The notes below the pieces were generated by a model, which saw nothing but the letters and a program-made list of their open reading frames with translations, searched no databases and was not told the origin of the DNA. From NCBI RefSeq assembly GCF_900101525.1, contig NZ_FMZD01000016.1, positions 1-60,116 of the forward strand: a stretch of 60,116 nt of DNA. The letters are read 5' to 3'. Below are positions 17,332 to 25,276 of this stretch, one piece after another; within the stretch, counting starts at the first letter, position 1, and each line of letters opens with the position of its first letter. The translations under genes and the position numbers were made by a program. Source of the DNA: Marinilactibacillus psychrotolerans. GTDB lineage: Bacteria > Bacillota > Bacilli > Lactobacillales > Carnobacteriaceae_A.

Positions 17332-18228
17332 CTATCTTTCTTTATTTATGCCTATTTTTTTCAACATTTCTTGAATTTCTTTATCTGCTTCCTCTGACAA
17401 TTCTAACGTTGGATATCTTGCTGGGCCTACCTCAGCGATTCCAGCTAATTCAATAGACCGTTTTAAGGCTGAAGGAACAGTTCCTAATTTCAAAATTTTT
17501 CTCAACTCTTCAATCGCTTGCTGGTAACCACTTATTTTATCTACTTCGTGGTACTTTAGAGCATGATTAAAGCCAACTAATTGATCAGTTAATAAATTAC
17601 TAGTTCCTGCTACAGCTCCTTTAGCACCTAACGCATAAGCCTGTGCAATTTTAGAATCTGATCCTATTAATACAACAGTATCAGTATTCTTAGTAGCATT
17701 TATATAGCTTTCAAATAATTCTAAATCACCACTACTGTCTTTGATCCCTCTCACATTTTTAATACTTGAAAGTTTTTCAACAAGTTCAGGTGATAGTTTA
17801 TATCCAACTGTTTTTGGAATATTATATAAAATGATTGGTATCTCTACACTATTTGCAATACTTGAAAAATAGTAATACAATTCTTCTTCAGTAGGTTCGA
17901 AGAAGTAAGGAGCAAGAACAGAAAGTGCATCAACTCCAAGCAATTCCATTTTTTTGGATAATCTAATGCTTTCATGTAATGAACAGCTACCTGTTCCCAC
18001 ATAAACAGGTACTCTTTTATTAACCTTTTTTGTTACATGTTCTACAAACTGCAGTTTTTCATTTTCGGTCAAAACCTGAAATTCTCCGTTACTACCCAGT
18101 AAGAATAAACCATCTATACCTTTATCAATTAAACGATCTATTAACTGATCAGTAGCTTCATAATTTATTGTTTGATTATTATCCCTACAAAAAGGTGTTA
18201 CCATAGGGGTTATCATTCCTTGAATCAT
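17332..18228 (-). CDS. DapA-family aldolase/lyase, module B
   Basis: A 298-residue class I aldolase with K163 (GIKDSSGD), Y135 (ILYNIPKTVG) and GSNGEF. It is a paralogue of the module A enzyme at 12781. Its position after the EIIA gene in a mannose-type PTS operon suggests use on a sugar-acid intermediate and not on aspartate semialdehyde. Having both this and an Eda aldolase in one operon implies two distinct 2-keto acids or two branches. Confidence 0.85.
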   Translation of the reverse strand: MIQGMITPMVTPFCRDNNQTINYEATDQLIDRLIDKGIDGLFLLGSNGEFQVLTENEKLQFVEHVTKKVNKRVPVYVGTGSCSLHESIRLSKKMELLGVDALSVLAPYFFEPTEEELYYYFSSIANSVEIPIILYNIPKTVGYKLSPELVEKLSSIKNVRGIKDSSGDLELFESYINATKNTDTVVLIGSDSKIAQAYALGAKGAVAGTSNLLTDQLVGFNHALKYHEVDKISGYQQAIEELRKILKLGTVPSALKRSIELAGIAEVGPARYPTLELSEEADKEIQEMLKKIGINKER

Positions 18229-18276
18229 TTTTTCATCCTTTCAGAACGATTAGAAAATCACTCTATTATTCACTTT

Positions 18277-18681
18277 TTAATCTAATTTCTTATTTGTATG
18301 AACAGTTCCTTCATTAGCTATCTTAATAGTTTCATCTACTAATTCTTCAATATTTATTTCTTGTTCCCCTGAAACCTTCATGTAAAGATCAATGAATATA
18401 CACAGACTAGCCCCCGTAATTACTTCAAGATTGTATTTTTTTGTTAGAGCCGTTAGTACATTAGAAGGGGTTCCCCCGAACAAGTCAACTAAAGCTATTG
18501 TTTTTCCATCATTCCGTTTCAATATAGATTCAGCAGTCTTCAGAAAATCATCAAATGACATTTCTGGTAATAAAGAGATAACTTCTACTCGCTCAACTTT
18601 TCCTATAATCATTTCAGCAGAAGCCACTAGTTCTTCAGCAAAATGTCCATGACTAGCTACAAGTATATTTATCGGGGTCAT
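18277..18681 (-). CDS. PTS EIIA, mannose family
   Basis: A 134-residue EIIA of the mannose/sorbose type with the phosphohistidine H11 in VASHGHFAEEL and the DLFGGTPSN motif. It is a stand-alone EIIA domain, separate from EIIB. The start overlaps the end of the dehydrogenase gene by 4 bp, suggesting translational coupling. Confidence 0.9.
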   Translation of the reverse strand: MTPINILVASHGHFAEELVASAEMIIGKVERVEVISLLPEMSFDDFLKTAESILKRNDGKTIALVDLFGGTPSNVLTALTKKYNLEVITGASLCIFIDLYMKVSGEQEINIEELVDETIKIANEGTVHTNKKLD

Positions 18682-19622
18682 TTTTCATCTCCACCTACTA
18701 AAAGTTTTTCCATTACAATACTAGTTGCCAAGTGACAAGTCCGTTGTTCGGATTCTTCAGTTCTTGAAGCAGTATGAGGTGTCAAAATAAATTGATCTAA
18801 CTTTAGTAATCCTATATTTTCTACTGGAGGCTCCTGGCTAAATACGTCAAACATAGCAGAACGAATTATACTGTTCTTTAACGCATTTAATAGGGCTTCT
18901 TCATTAACGACTCCACCTCGTGCACTATTGACTAAACAGGCAGTAGATTTCATTTTTTTAAGCTCGTAACCTGAAATTAAATTTTTAGTAGAAGAATTTA
19001 GTGGAACATGTAAGGAAAGGTAATCGCTATCTTGAAGAATTTCGTCATAGGATACTTCTTTAACCTTACTTTCTTCTTTAATTTTTTCATCAATTTCTAT
19101 CACATCATATACAAGTACTTCCATACCTAATCCACTGACTTGCTTTGCAAGGCGTTGACCAATTGCTCCAAATCCTATTATTCCCAATGTTTTCCCTTTT
19201 AATTCTCTTCCCGTCTCTTTTATCCAGTTTCCTTCCTTTACTTGTTTAGTTGAAGAAAAAAGATTTTTTGCGTCCATGAACATTAGTGAAAGAACATGTT
19301 CTGCGACTGCATTTGTATTTGTGCCAAGGGTTTTTCCTATAAAAATATTTTTTTCAGCAGCATATTCCAAATCAATATTGTCGGTTCCTACCCCAAACTT
19401 ACAAATCACTTTTAGATTTGGACATGCATCTAAAAAGTCTTTATCTATTGTATCCACTCCTACAATTAGTCCATCTGCATCTTTTGCTTTTTTCAATAAT
19501 ACGGCAGCAGTATAAGGCAACCCTGTCTGATTGAAATCTACATCAATCCCATTTTCATCAAACTGTTTTAAAGCTTTTTCTCCATAGTTTGCGAAACCTC
19601 TCGGAGTAATCACAACTTTCAT
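18678..19622 (-). CDS. D-isomer-specific 2-hydroxyacid dehydrogenase
   Basis: A 314-residue NAD-dependent dehydrogenase related to phosphoglycerate dehydrogenase. The Rossmann motif GIIGFGAIGQ (148-157), the substrate arginine R235 (NSARGG), the Glu near 264 and the catalytic His H283 (TPHTAS) are visible. It has no C-terminal ACT domain, so it is not a serine-pathway enzyme. In module B it probably interconverts a hydroxy acid and keto acid derived from the PTS substrate. It is the only enzyme of module B without a counterpart in module A. Confidence 0.85.
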   Translation of the reverse strand: MKVVITPRGFANYGEKALKQFDENGIDVDFNQTGLPYTAAVLLKKAKDADGLIVGVDTIDKDFLDACPNLKVICKFGVGTDNIDLEYAAEKNIFIGKTLGTNTNAVAEHVLSLMFMDAKNLFSSTKQVKEGNWIKETGRELKGKTLGIIGFGAIGQRLAKQVSGLGMEVLVYDVIEIDEKIKEESKVKEVSYDEILQDSDYLSLHVPLNSSTKNLISGYELKKMKSTACLVNSARGGVVNEEALLNALKNSIIRSAMFDVFSQEPPVENIGLLKLDQFILTPHTASRTEESEQRTCHLATSIVMEKLLVGGDEK

Positions 19623-19654
19623 CTGACCTATTTCCTCCTTTTATGTTTTTGTAA

Positions 19655-20497
19655 CTAAATAACACCAATTAATGTGAGCAGAATTGCAAATACCATTACA
19701 AATAGAATAATCTGCAAGTATTTAGGTCCTTTTTTTATAATGAAATAATAAATACCCATTACTAAGGCAAACGGCAATAAATTGGGAATCATATTGTCTA
19801 TCAATTCTTGAACCTGTACAGTTTCTGCTTCACTGGAATAACTTAAAATCGTTTCAAATTTAACGTAAGCAGCTGATAAACACCCAATCATAAATAAGCC
19901 AACAATACTTGCAATATCAATAACCTTTTTAATTGCTCCAGATTGAAGGATCGATAGAACTGAGTTTTTACCCAAATTGTATCCTCTATTAAATAGGAAC
20001 CAAGAAAATCCATAAGCCCACGCCATATAAATAAGTGAAGGGACAAAAGCAGCAAAAATTGATCCATTCAATGCCATTGGAACAAAAATAGCCAGTGGAA
20101 TAGTCATTACAATTCCTTGATCCACACTATCTCCAATGCCGGCTAAAGGCCCCATCAAACCAATTTTTAATGACTCCATCATTTCTTCACTAACGTCTTT
20201 ATTCCCTCTTGCTCTTTGTTCTTCCAAGGATATGATTATTCCATGAATTACACTCCCCCAGTCCGCATTAGTGTTAAACATACGAGCATGACGTCTCATG
20301 GCTTGTTGTAATTCTTCTGGTTGGTCTTTATAAACTTTTCTCAAAATTTTATTGATAGAGTAACAAAATCCTAGTGCTTGCATTCGATCAAAACTCACCG
20401 GTACCTCTACCACTAGACACCATCTCAACCAAGCAATAAATAAATCAAATTTTGTTACTTTTTTTGAATCATTTTGTACTTCTACTTTTGAGCTCAA
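19655..20497 (-). CDS. PTS EIID, mannose family
   Basis: A 280-residue EIID subunit. It has a cytoplasmic start (FDLFIAWLRWCLVVEVPVSFDRMQALG), an amphipathic middle with MGPLAGIGDSVDQG, typical of EIID, and three to four C-terminal membrane segments. With EIIC it forms the membrane channel of module B. The start overlaps the EIIC stop by 4 bp. Confidence 0.92.
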   Translation of the reverse strand: MSSKVEVQNDSKKVTKFDLFIAWLRWCLVVEVPVSFDRMQALGFCYSINKILRKVYKDQPEELQQAMRRHARMFNTNADWGSVIHGIIISLEEQRARGNKDVSEEMMESLKIGLMGPLAGIGDSVDQGIVMTIPLAIFVPMALNGSIFAAFVPSLIYMAWAYGFSWFLFNRGYNLGKNSVLSILQSGAIKKVIDIASIVGLFMIGCLSAAYVKFETILSYSSEAETVQVQELIDNMIPNLLPFALVMGIYYFIIKKGPKYLQIILFVMVFAILLTLIGVI

Positions 20498-21243
20498 GCT
20501 ATTCCCTCCTCATCTGAATGTTGTTTAAATAAAGAAACTATCATTGCTAGTGATAACGCAAAAACAGCTCCTGTCAACATAGAAAATCCTGCTATCGAAT
20601 AAGCAAAGAACCCTAAAACAAAGAATGGTAAATAATGACGTTTACCCATAACCACTAAGGTTAAGCTAAACCCTAAGGCTGGTAGCATAGCCCCGGCATT
20701 AGATAGACCATTCATAATCCATTCTGGTATAAAATCGATAAAAGCTTGTACGACATTTGCTCCAAAAAGCGTTGCTATAAATACAGGTGTAAAATACAAA
20801 ACACCATTTGCTAACCAGGGTAGTAAAAAGGTATATAAAGAAACTTTATCGTATTTTTCTTGTTCAATCATTGTATCGGAACGACTATTAAAAAAAGTAT
20901 TAATTGTTCTTCGGACATTATTAATCAGTACACCAAGTACTCCAAATGGAATAGCTAACGCTACAGCAGTTGTAGGATCTAAATTATTTAATAAAGCTGC
21001 CGGTATAGCAATACAAGCTGCCAAGGCTTGGTCACTTGGTATATTACCTCCTGCTTCAATTCCACCCATATAAAGTAATTGAATAGTTGCACCATATAAT
21101 AATCCTGCTTGTGCGTCACCGAATATCCAACCGATTAATACACCAAGAACAACCGGTCTTCTAAGTGCGTAAGAAAAGAAGTAATGTGCTCTTCCCATAG
21201 AGAGCCAATACAGTAAACCTACTAATATTGATTGTACGAACAT
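20494..21243 (-). CDS. PTS EIIC, mannose family
   Basis: A 249-residue membrane protein of the mannose/sorbose EIIC family with the diagnostic YGATIQLLYMGGIEAGGNIPSDQALAAC-type loop (seen near residues 49-76) and about seven hydrophobic segments. It is the partner of the EIID at 19655. It lies 15 bp after the EIIB gene. Confidence 0.92.
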   Translation of the reverse strand: MFVQSILVGLLYWLSMGRAHYFFSYALRRPVVLGVLIGWIFGDAQAGLLYGATIQLLYMGGIEAGGNIPSDQALAACIAIPAALLNNLDPTTAVALAIPFGVLGVLINNVRRTINTFFNSRSDTMIEQEKYDKVSLYTFLLPWLANGVLYFTPVFIATLFGANVVQAFIDFIPEWIMNGLSNAGAMLPALGFSLTLVVMGKRHYLPFFVLGFFAYSIAGFSMLTGAVFALSLAMIVSLFKQHSDEEGIA

Positions 21244-21258
21244 AAATAAACCTCCTCT

Positions 21259-21741
21259 TTATAGTTTTTTAACTGCATCCTCCAACTTCATAGAAGGATA
21301 ATCAGGTGTAGTTTGCAGATATACCTCAATTCCTTTATTTTCTATTTCAATTAGCCAGTCTGCATCTTCTTGATTTAAAGTAATAGCATTATTTACCGAC
21401 TTTCTATCTGGTCCACCACCTAACCCTCCTACTTGAACATCCTTTAACTCTAGTCCTTTTTGAACTGCTTCATATAACTGCTGCACAGTCTTAAATAAAA
21501 GTAAGACTTTCCGATGTTCGAAGTTACCATCTAATTGTGATTTTATGGCTTTATCCACATCCATTATTTTGATATTTACACCCTTTGGAGCTGCCATTTT
21601 AAACACTTCTTGCATAAAGATGTCTTTACTTAGTGATGTATCAACAGCAATAATCTCATTTGCATCACATCGCTTCACCCATTGAGTAATCACTTGTCCA
21701 TGAATCATTCTGAAATCTATTCTCGTTAATACGATTGGCAT
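21259..21741 (-). CDS. PTS EIIB, mannose family
   Basis: A 160-residue EIIB with the phosphohistidine H14 in RIDFRMIHGQV and the VGGLGGGPDRKSVN stretch. It is the first structural gene of module B, with AGGAGG nine bases before the ATG. Upstream, the leader contains an intrinsic terminator overlapped by a RAT-like hairpin, so expression depends on readthrough from the CAT-gene transcript. Confidence 0.92.
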   Translation of the reverse strand: MPIVLTRIDFRMIHGQVITQWVKRCDANEIIAVDTSLSKDIFMQEVFKMAAPKGVNIKIMDVDKAIKSQLDGNFEHRKVLLLFKTVQQLYEAVQKGLELKDVQVGGLGGGPDRKSVNNAITLNQEDADWLIEIENKGIEVYLQTTPDYPSMKLEDAVKKL

Positions 21742-21810
21742 TGCTGTTACCTCCTATTTTTTAAAAAAATGTTAATACTTCTATCCCCCTCTCATCAATC
21801 TTGTTTCGTA

Positions 21811-21822
21811 GATCACCTCCTT
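21811..21822 (-). promoter_or_regulatory. Orphan full-length Shine-Dalgarno sequence
   Basis: The minus strand reads AAGGAGGTGATC, a 12-base match to the 16S rRNA anti-SD tail. It sits 70 bp before the EIIB gene, with only a five-codon TTG ORF far downstream. It is not an ordinary gene start; a ribosome standby or leader-peptide role is possible. Confidence 0.45.
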
Positions 21823-21830
21823 AAATAAAT

Positions 21831-21888
21831 CCAAATAAAAAACCCAAACTCTCTACGGACACAATGGTCGTTGTAAAGAATTTGGGTT
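21831..21888 (-). terminator. Intrinsic terminator in the leader of PTS module B
   Basis: The arms are AACCCAAA (minus-strand reading of 21881-21888) and TTTGGGTT (21841-21848), extended by about 8 further pairs including two G.U pairs. They are followed on the minus strand by a run of six T (21837-21842). It lies between the CAT-domain gene and the PTS genes. Confidence 0.8.
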
Positions 21889-21920
21889 AAAGCCTCATGA
21901 TTGACATTGAGTAACTCCCC
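21884..21920 (-). promoter_or_regulatory. RAT-like antiterminator hairpin overlapping the terminator
   Basis: The minus strand has GGGG-AGTTACTCA, an 11-nt loop region, then TGAGGCTTTAACCC. This parallels the ribonucleic antiterminator pattern TTGTTACTG...CAGGCAAAACC (GG/CC base, ACT-C-A/T-G-AGGC internal stem). Its last bases (AACCC, 21884-21888) are also the first arm of the terminator, so the two structures exclude each other, as in bgl/lic leaders. Confidence 0.6.
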
Positions 21921-21921
21921 A

Positions 21922-22113
21922 TTATTCAGTTTTAATTATGATTCGTTCTTTGTATCTTTGATCTTCGACGAATACATTTTGGATCAGTTTCTTATTGATG
22001 ATATCTCCTCTCGCTTTTTTGAATCCCAGTCCCTTACCTGTTACAACACATTTCCTCCCCTCTTCTGTCCTGACTATTACTGCATTATTAGATACAACAT
22101 GAAGGGCTTTCAT
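21922..22113 (-). CDS. Stand-alone CAT (co-antiterminator) RNA-binding domain protein
   Basis: A 63-residue protein that is only the RNA-binding domain of LicT/BglG-type antiterminators: MKALHVVSNNAVIV, then a GKGLGFKKARGD motif and NVFVED, aligning with LicT residues 1-55. The PRD domains that normally regulate dimerisation are absent. I chose the ATG at 22113; the longer reading from 22167 adds residues unlike any CAT domain. Its stop codon is immediately followed by a RAT-like hairpin and terminator, then the PTS operon. It probably binds that RNA as a dimer and allows readthrough. Without PRDs, how it is switched is unclear. Confidence 0.82.
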   Translation of the reverse strand: MKALHVVSNNAVIVRTEEGRKCVVTGKGLGFKKARGDIINKKLIQNVFVEDQRYKERIIIKTE

Positions 22114-22189
22114 TTTATCTAACCTTTCATAATAAATTATAATAATTAAATCACAAATGATGTTCATTCAGTAATCACTTACATAGTAT

Positions 22190-22218
22190 ATTTTAGTTTA
22201 TGATGGTTATAAAGTCAA
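22190..22218 (-). promoter_or_regulatory. Promoter of the CAT gene and PTS module B
   Basis: On the minus strand, -35 TTGACT (22213-22218), a 17-bp spacer and -10 TAAAAT (22190-22195). No separate promoter is evident between the CAT gene and the EIIB gene. Confidence 0.55.
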
Positions 22219-22239
22219 CAATGGAAAGAGGTTTTTTAT

Positions 22240-22467
22240 ATGAAAGAGAAAAAAATTGTTTTCCATATCCATCAGCTCTTAACAGAACGCAATATGTCTA
22301 TGCGTGAGCTAGGTAGGTTAAGTGACATCGACATATCTAAATTAAGTCCTTTAGTCAACGGCAAACGTCAGCGTGTGGATATTGGTCATCTACAACGTAT
22401 TGCGGAAGCACTTGATTTAGATGATATCAATTCAATGATTTCAATTGAAACTGTTGAAAATGAGTAA
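22240..22467 (+). CDS. Small XRE-family helix-turn-helix regulator
   Basis: A 75-residue protein that is almost entirely a Cro/C1-type HTH (MRELGRLSDIDISKLSPLVNGKRQRVDIGHLQRIAEAL). It is preceded by GGAAAGAGG and transcribed divergently from the CAT gene; their promoters share 22114-22239. It may be a local regulator of this divergent region, but no operator is recognised. Its role as part of the PTS switch is inference only. Confidence 0.85.
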   Translation: MKEKKIVFHIHQLLTERNMSMRELGRLSDIDISKLSPLVNGKRQRVDIGHLQRIAEALDLDDINSMISIETVENE

Positions 22468-22594
22468 TCAATCTTTGATTAACTAAATATTACCACATAG
22501 TGAATAGCTATCTGTTATAGATAGCTACATCATATAAGAATAATTTTAGAAATAACCAATTTTGGATTAAAAATTATAGAAAAGGAGAATTATC

Positions 22595-22867
22595 ATGAAT
22601 CAAAAAGGAACTTTAACTGAGGACAAAAAGGAATATCATTATAACATTCCTCTATCCGATAATATGGATTACACTAAATTTGAAACAAAACAATACTTAG
22701 AAGAACAATCAAAAAAATTCGAATTAATATCTATTTCACATAGAAAAGTAATCATTGCTAAAATAGATCACTCTGAAATCAGTGCTGAAGAGTTTCAATG
22801 GTTAGACAAATTGGTACCAGATTATTTTGATGACATTGAATATCAAGTCTTATTTGAAAAAGAATAA
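22595..22867 (+). CDS. Hypothetical protein, 90 residues
   Basis: A good GGAGAA ribosome site precedes the ATG and codon use is normal. The protein is soluble, charged and rich in E, K and D, with no signal peptide, membrane segment or motif I recognise. It lies 127 bp after the HTH gene. The terminator that once followed it has been split by the IS66 element (left arm at 22910-22927). Confidence 0.65.
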   Translation: MNQKGTLTEDKKEYHYNIPLSDNMDYTKFETKQYLEEQSKKFELISISHRKVIIAKIDHSEISAEEFQWLDKLVPDYFDDIEYQVLFEKE

Positions 22868-22909
22868 TTTTTTTCTAAAAGTCTAAATTGTTCAATTTCT
22901 TAAATCACA

Positions 22910-22935
22910 TAAATAGAGGTAGGATTGTCAAAAAG
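22910..22935 (+). terminator. Left half of a terminator split by the IS66 insertion, with target duplication
   Basis: 22910-22927 is the left arm and 22928-22935 is the 8-bp target duplication TCAAAAAG. The right arm lies beyond the element. Joined together they form a perfect 20-bp stem with loop AAAAAG. Confidence 0.9.
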
Positions 22936-22974
22936 GTAAGCGATGAATAGCTGGGTACCTGTTAGTCCGTATGT

Positions 22975-23013
22975 CCTCCTGTTAAACTTAAGTTATCTTA
23001 AGTACGCAGGAGG
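22975..23013 (+). promoter_or_regulatory. Hairpin hiding the tnpA ribosome binding site
   Basis: CCTCCTG (22975-22981) pairs with CAGGAGG (23007-23013), the SD of tnpA, and two CTTAAG blocks (22987-22992 and 22997-23002) pair inside. In transcripts entering from outside the IS the whole stem forms and would mask the SD. Confidence 0.65.
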
Positions 23014-23020
23014 TATTAAA

Positions 23021-23221
23021 TTGGAAAAGAATAAACAGGCCATCGTTCCTATCAAATTACAAGAGAACCAAAAAGATCTTCAAACCGCTACGAATGCCTT
23101 ACCACAGAAAGTAGTAGCCCATTTGAAACGTAGCCAAACTGAGCTGTTTATATATGAGGGGATCAAACCATCGACGTTGAGAATTCTCCTTACGGAGATG
23201 GCTATCCATGAAACTCATTGA
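23021..23221 (+). CDS. tnpA: IS66 accessory protein TnpA
   Basis: About 66 residues from a TTG at 23021, with AGGAGG seven bases before it. The ATG at 22943 lies in the terminal repeat and is not a credible start. The protein is basic and ends NILRILLTEMA-like (IKPSTLRILLTEMAIHETH). It is shorter than many IS66 TnpA proteins. It overlaps tnpB by 14 bp. Confidence 0.8.
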   Translation: MEKNKQAIVPIKLQENQKDLQTATNALPQKVVAHLKRSQTELFIYEGIKPSTLRILLTEMAIHETH

Positions 23222-23567
23222 CTTTACTCAGGTAGAGAATATTTTTATTGTGTGTGGTAAGACAGATATGCGCCGCCAAATTGATGGATTAGCCGCAACG
23301 ATCACGGAAGAATATGATATGGATGTTTATAACGACGCTCTATTTCTCTTTTGTGGTGGACATAAAGATCGTTTCAAAGCTCTTTATTGGGAAGGCGATG
23401 GCTTCCTTCTTTTATATAAACGCTTAGAGAATGGCAAATTGAATTGGCCGCTTAACCAAAACGAGGTTCAAAAGTTAAGCGCGCAACAACTACGTTGGCT
23501 ACTAGAAGGGTTATCAATAAACCAGAAAGTCTCCATCAAACCTGCGGTTAAAGGAAGCATAGCCTAA
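23208..23567 (+). CDS. tnpB: IS66 accessory protein TnpB (YhgA-like Orf2)
   Basis: A 119-residue protein with the diagnostic IS66 Orf2 pattern: IFIVCGKTDMRRQIDGLA at the N-terminus and FKALYWEGDGFLLLYKRLENGKLNWP in the middle. Full length for the family. It is required with TnpC for transposition; its molecular role is not settled. Confidence 0.95.
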   Translation: MKLIDFTQVENIFIVCGKTDMRRQIDGLAATITEEYDMDVYNDALFLFCGGHKDRFKALYWEGDGFLLLYKRLENGKLNWPLNQNEVQKLSAQQLRWLLEGLSINQKVSIKPAVKGSIA

Positions 23568-23573
23568 GAAATA

Positions 23574-23620
23574 AGAGAGAAATTGATAAAAAAATCAAGG
23601 ACTCTCTCGTTTTCTTTTCC
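23574..23620 (+). terminator. Bulged terminator-like hairpin between tnpB and tnpC
   Basis: GAGAGA and TTGAT at 23575-23586 pair with ATCAA and TCTCTC at 23593-23607, followed by GTTTTCTTTT. It could reduce tnpC expression. Confidence 0.45.
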
Positions 23621-23669
23621 TCATTATAGTAAAATTTAAGAACTATTTAGGTGAGGAGAGGCAAACAAC

Positions 23670-25220
23670 ATGTCTATCAAGAGCGAAAAACAGTTTGAAG
23701 TGATTATTGAAAAATTAGATCAGCTTTTAGAAGAAAACAAACAACTGAAGACCCTTATTGCTCAAAAAGATGATGAGCTCTCTTTACAGAAAGAACAAAT
23801 TGATTTCCTAACTCAAAAACTTTATGGTCCAAAGAAGGAAACGCTGAAGAATAACCCAAATCAAGGAAACTTGTTCAATGATCGGCTTTTTAATGAACCA
23901 GAGCAGACTGGTGATCAAAGCGACGAAGATGAAATCATTGTCACGAAAGTTGTCCGTCGCAAAAAACGCAAAGGATTAAAAGACCAACAGTTAGCATATC
24001 TACCGACGGTCGATCATATCCATGAACTTGAATCTTGCACTTGCCCAACCTGTAAAGAAGCCATGAAAGAAGTGTCTACTCAATTGATTCGCCAGGAAGT
24101 AAAGTTTATCCCGGCAAAATTGGAAAACCACAGACATTTCCAGAAAACCTATGGATGCGCGAACTGTGAGAAAAGTGGAACGAGGACACCATTTGCAAAA
24201 TCTGAGATTCCTAGACTACCGTTAAATAATACGGCTGCCTCTGCGTCACTGATAGCGGAAACGATGTATCAGAAGTTTGAACAGAAAGTCCCGGCCTATC
24301 GTCAAGAATCTTACTGGAATCTCCTTGGTTATCCGCTCCCTCGCCACACCATTACGAACTGGCACATTAAAACGTCGCAGTATTATTTCGAAGAACTCGT
24401 GGCTGAAATGCGCCAAGAACTCTTGAACCAGAAGGTTCTTCACGCCGACGAAACAACATTCAAAGTACTGAACGACAAAGACCGTCAAAAATCCTATATG
24501 TGGTTATTCAGTACGGGCAAATACAGCGAACGCGCCATACATATCTTTAAGTTAGGTCCGTCACGCAGCGGATCCGTTCCCAGAGATTTTCTAGAGCATT
24601 ATACTGGCTATCTGCATAGTGATGGATTCTCTGGGTATAATCATCTTCCAGGGGTGACCATGATCGCCTGTTTGGCGCATATCAGACGGAAGTTCTATGA
24701 CGCACGTCCAAAGAACTATTCCAATAAGAGTGTAGCTCATAAGGGTGTCACGCTGTGTAATGCGCTATTTGCATTGGATAAGTCCCTAAAGGACTTATCT
24801 GTTAACGAACGGTATGATTACCGCCTAGCCTTAGTGAAGCCGAAGCTTGAGGAATTTTTTGACTGGTGTGAATCCCTGACTGCGCATGGGAAACTTGGCA
24901 CAGCAATCAACTATGCGCTGAATCAAAAAGAGCGAATGATGAATGTTCTGGAAGACGGCCGTCTTGTGCTATCCAACAATCTAGCCGAACGTGGGATCAA
25001 GTCCCTCGTCATGGGAAGAAAAAACTGGCTTTTCTCTAAATCATTTGAGGGTGCACATGCCGTTACGACTATTTTAAGTCTCATCGAAACGGCCAAATCT
25101 AACGGATTACATCCGCGAAAATATTTGGCTTATCTCTTAACGAACCTTCCAAATCGACAAAATACACCTTTGGAGGCTTATTTGCCATGGGATCCAAAGG
25201 TGCAAATGGAATGTCGCTAG
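23670..25220 (+). CDS. tnpC: IS66 transposase TnpC
   Basis: A 516-residue transposase, full length. It has an N-terminal coiled coil (about 5-60, leucine-zipper-like), a zinc-binding CTCPTC...CANC region (about 123-170) and a DDE catalytic core with D in HADETT, D in HSDGFSGY and E in NLAERGIKSLVMGRKNW. A short C-terminal DNA-binding tail ends in PLEAYLPWDPK. No frameshift is visible, so the enzyme should be active. Confidence 0.95.
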   Translation: MSIKSEKQFEVIIEKLDQLLEENKQLKTLIAQKDDELSLQKEQIDFLTQKLYGPKKETLKNNPNQGNLFNDRLFNEPEQTGDQSDEDEIIVTKVVRRKKRKGLKDQQLAYLPTVDHIHELESCTCPTCKEAMKEVSTQLIRQEVKFIPAKLENHRHFQKTYGCANCEKSGTRTPFAKSEIPRLPLNNTAASASLIAETMYQKFEQKVPAYRQESYWNLLGYPLPRHTITNWHIKTSQYYFEELVAEMRQELLNQKVLHADETTFKVLNDKDRQKSYMWLFSTGKYSERAIHIFKLGPSRSGSVPRDFLEHYTGYLHSDGFSGYNHLPGVTMIACLAHIRRKFYDARPKNYSNKSVAHKGVTLCNALFALDKSLKDLSVNERYDYRLALVKPKLEEFFDWCESLTAHGKLGTAINYALNQKERMMNVLEDGRLVLSNNLAERGIKSLVMGRKNWLFSKSFEGAHAVTTILSLIETAKSNGLHPRKYLAYLLTNLPNRQNTPLEAYLPWDPKVQMECR

Positions 25221-25245
25221 ACATTTACTCTTATTATAATCTTCG

Positions 25246-25276
25246 GACATCTCTTAGTATAGAGGTGTCTTTTTTT
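25246..25276 (+). terminator. Terminator of the IS66 transposase gene
   Basis: GACATCTCT (25246-25254) pairs with AGAGGTGTC (25261-25269), followed by seven T. It lies inside the right end of the element. Confidence 0.85.

Noticed and set aside
18678-19622. Serine-biosynthetic phosphoglycerate dehydrogenase
   Set aside because: No ACT or other C-terminal regulatory domain, no serC or serB nearby, and it overlaps a PTS EIIA gene.
22943-23020. ATG start for IS66 tnpA at 22943
   Set aside because: This ATG lies within the terminal inverted repeat and lacks an SD. The TTG at 23021 has AGGAGG at the right distance.
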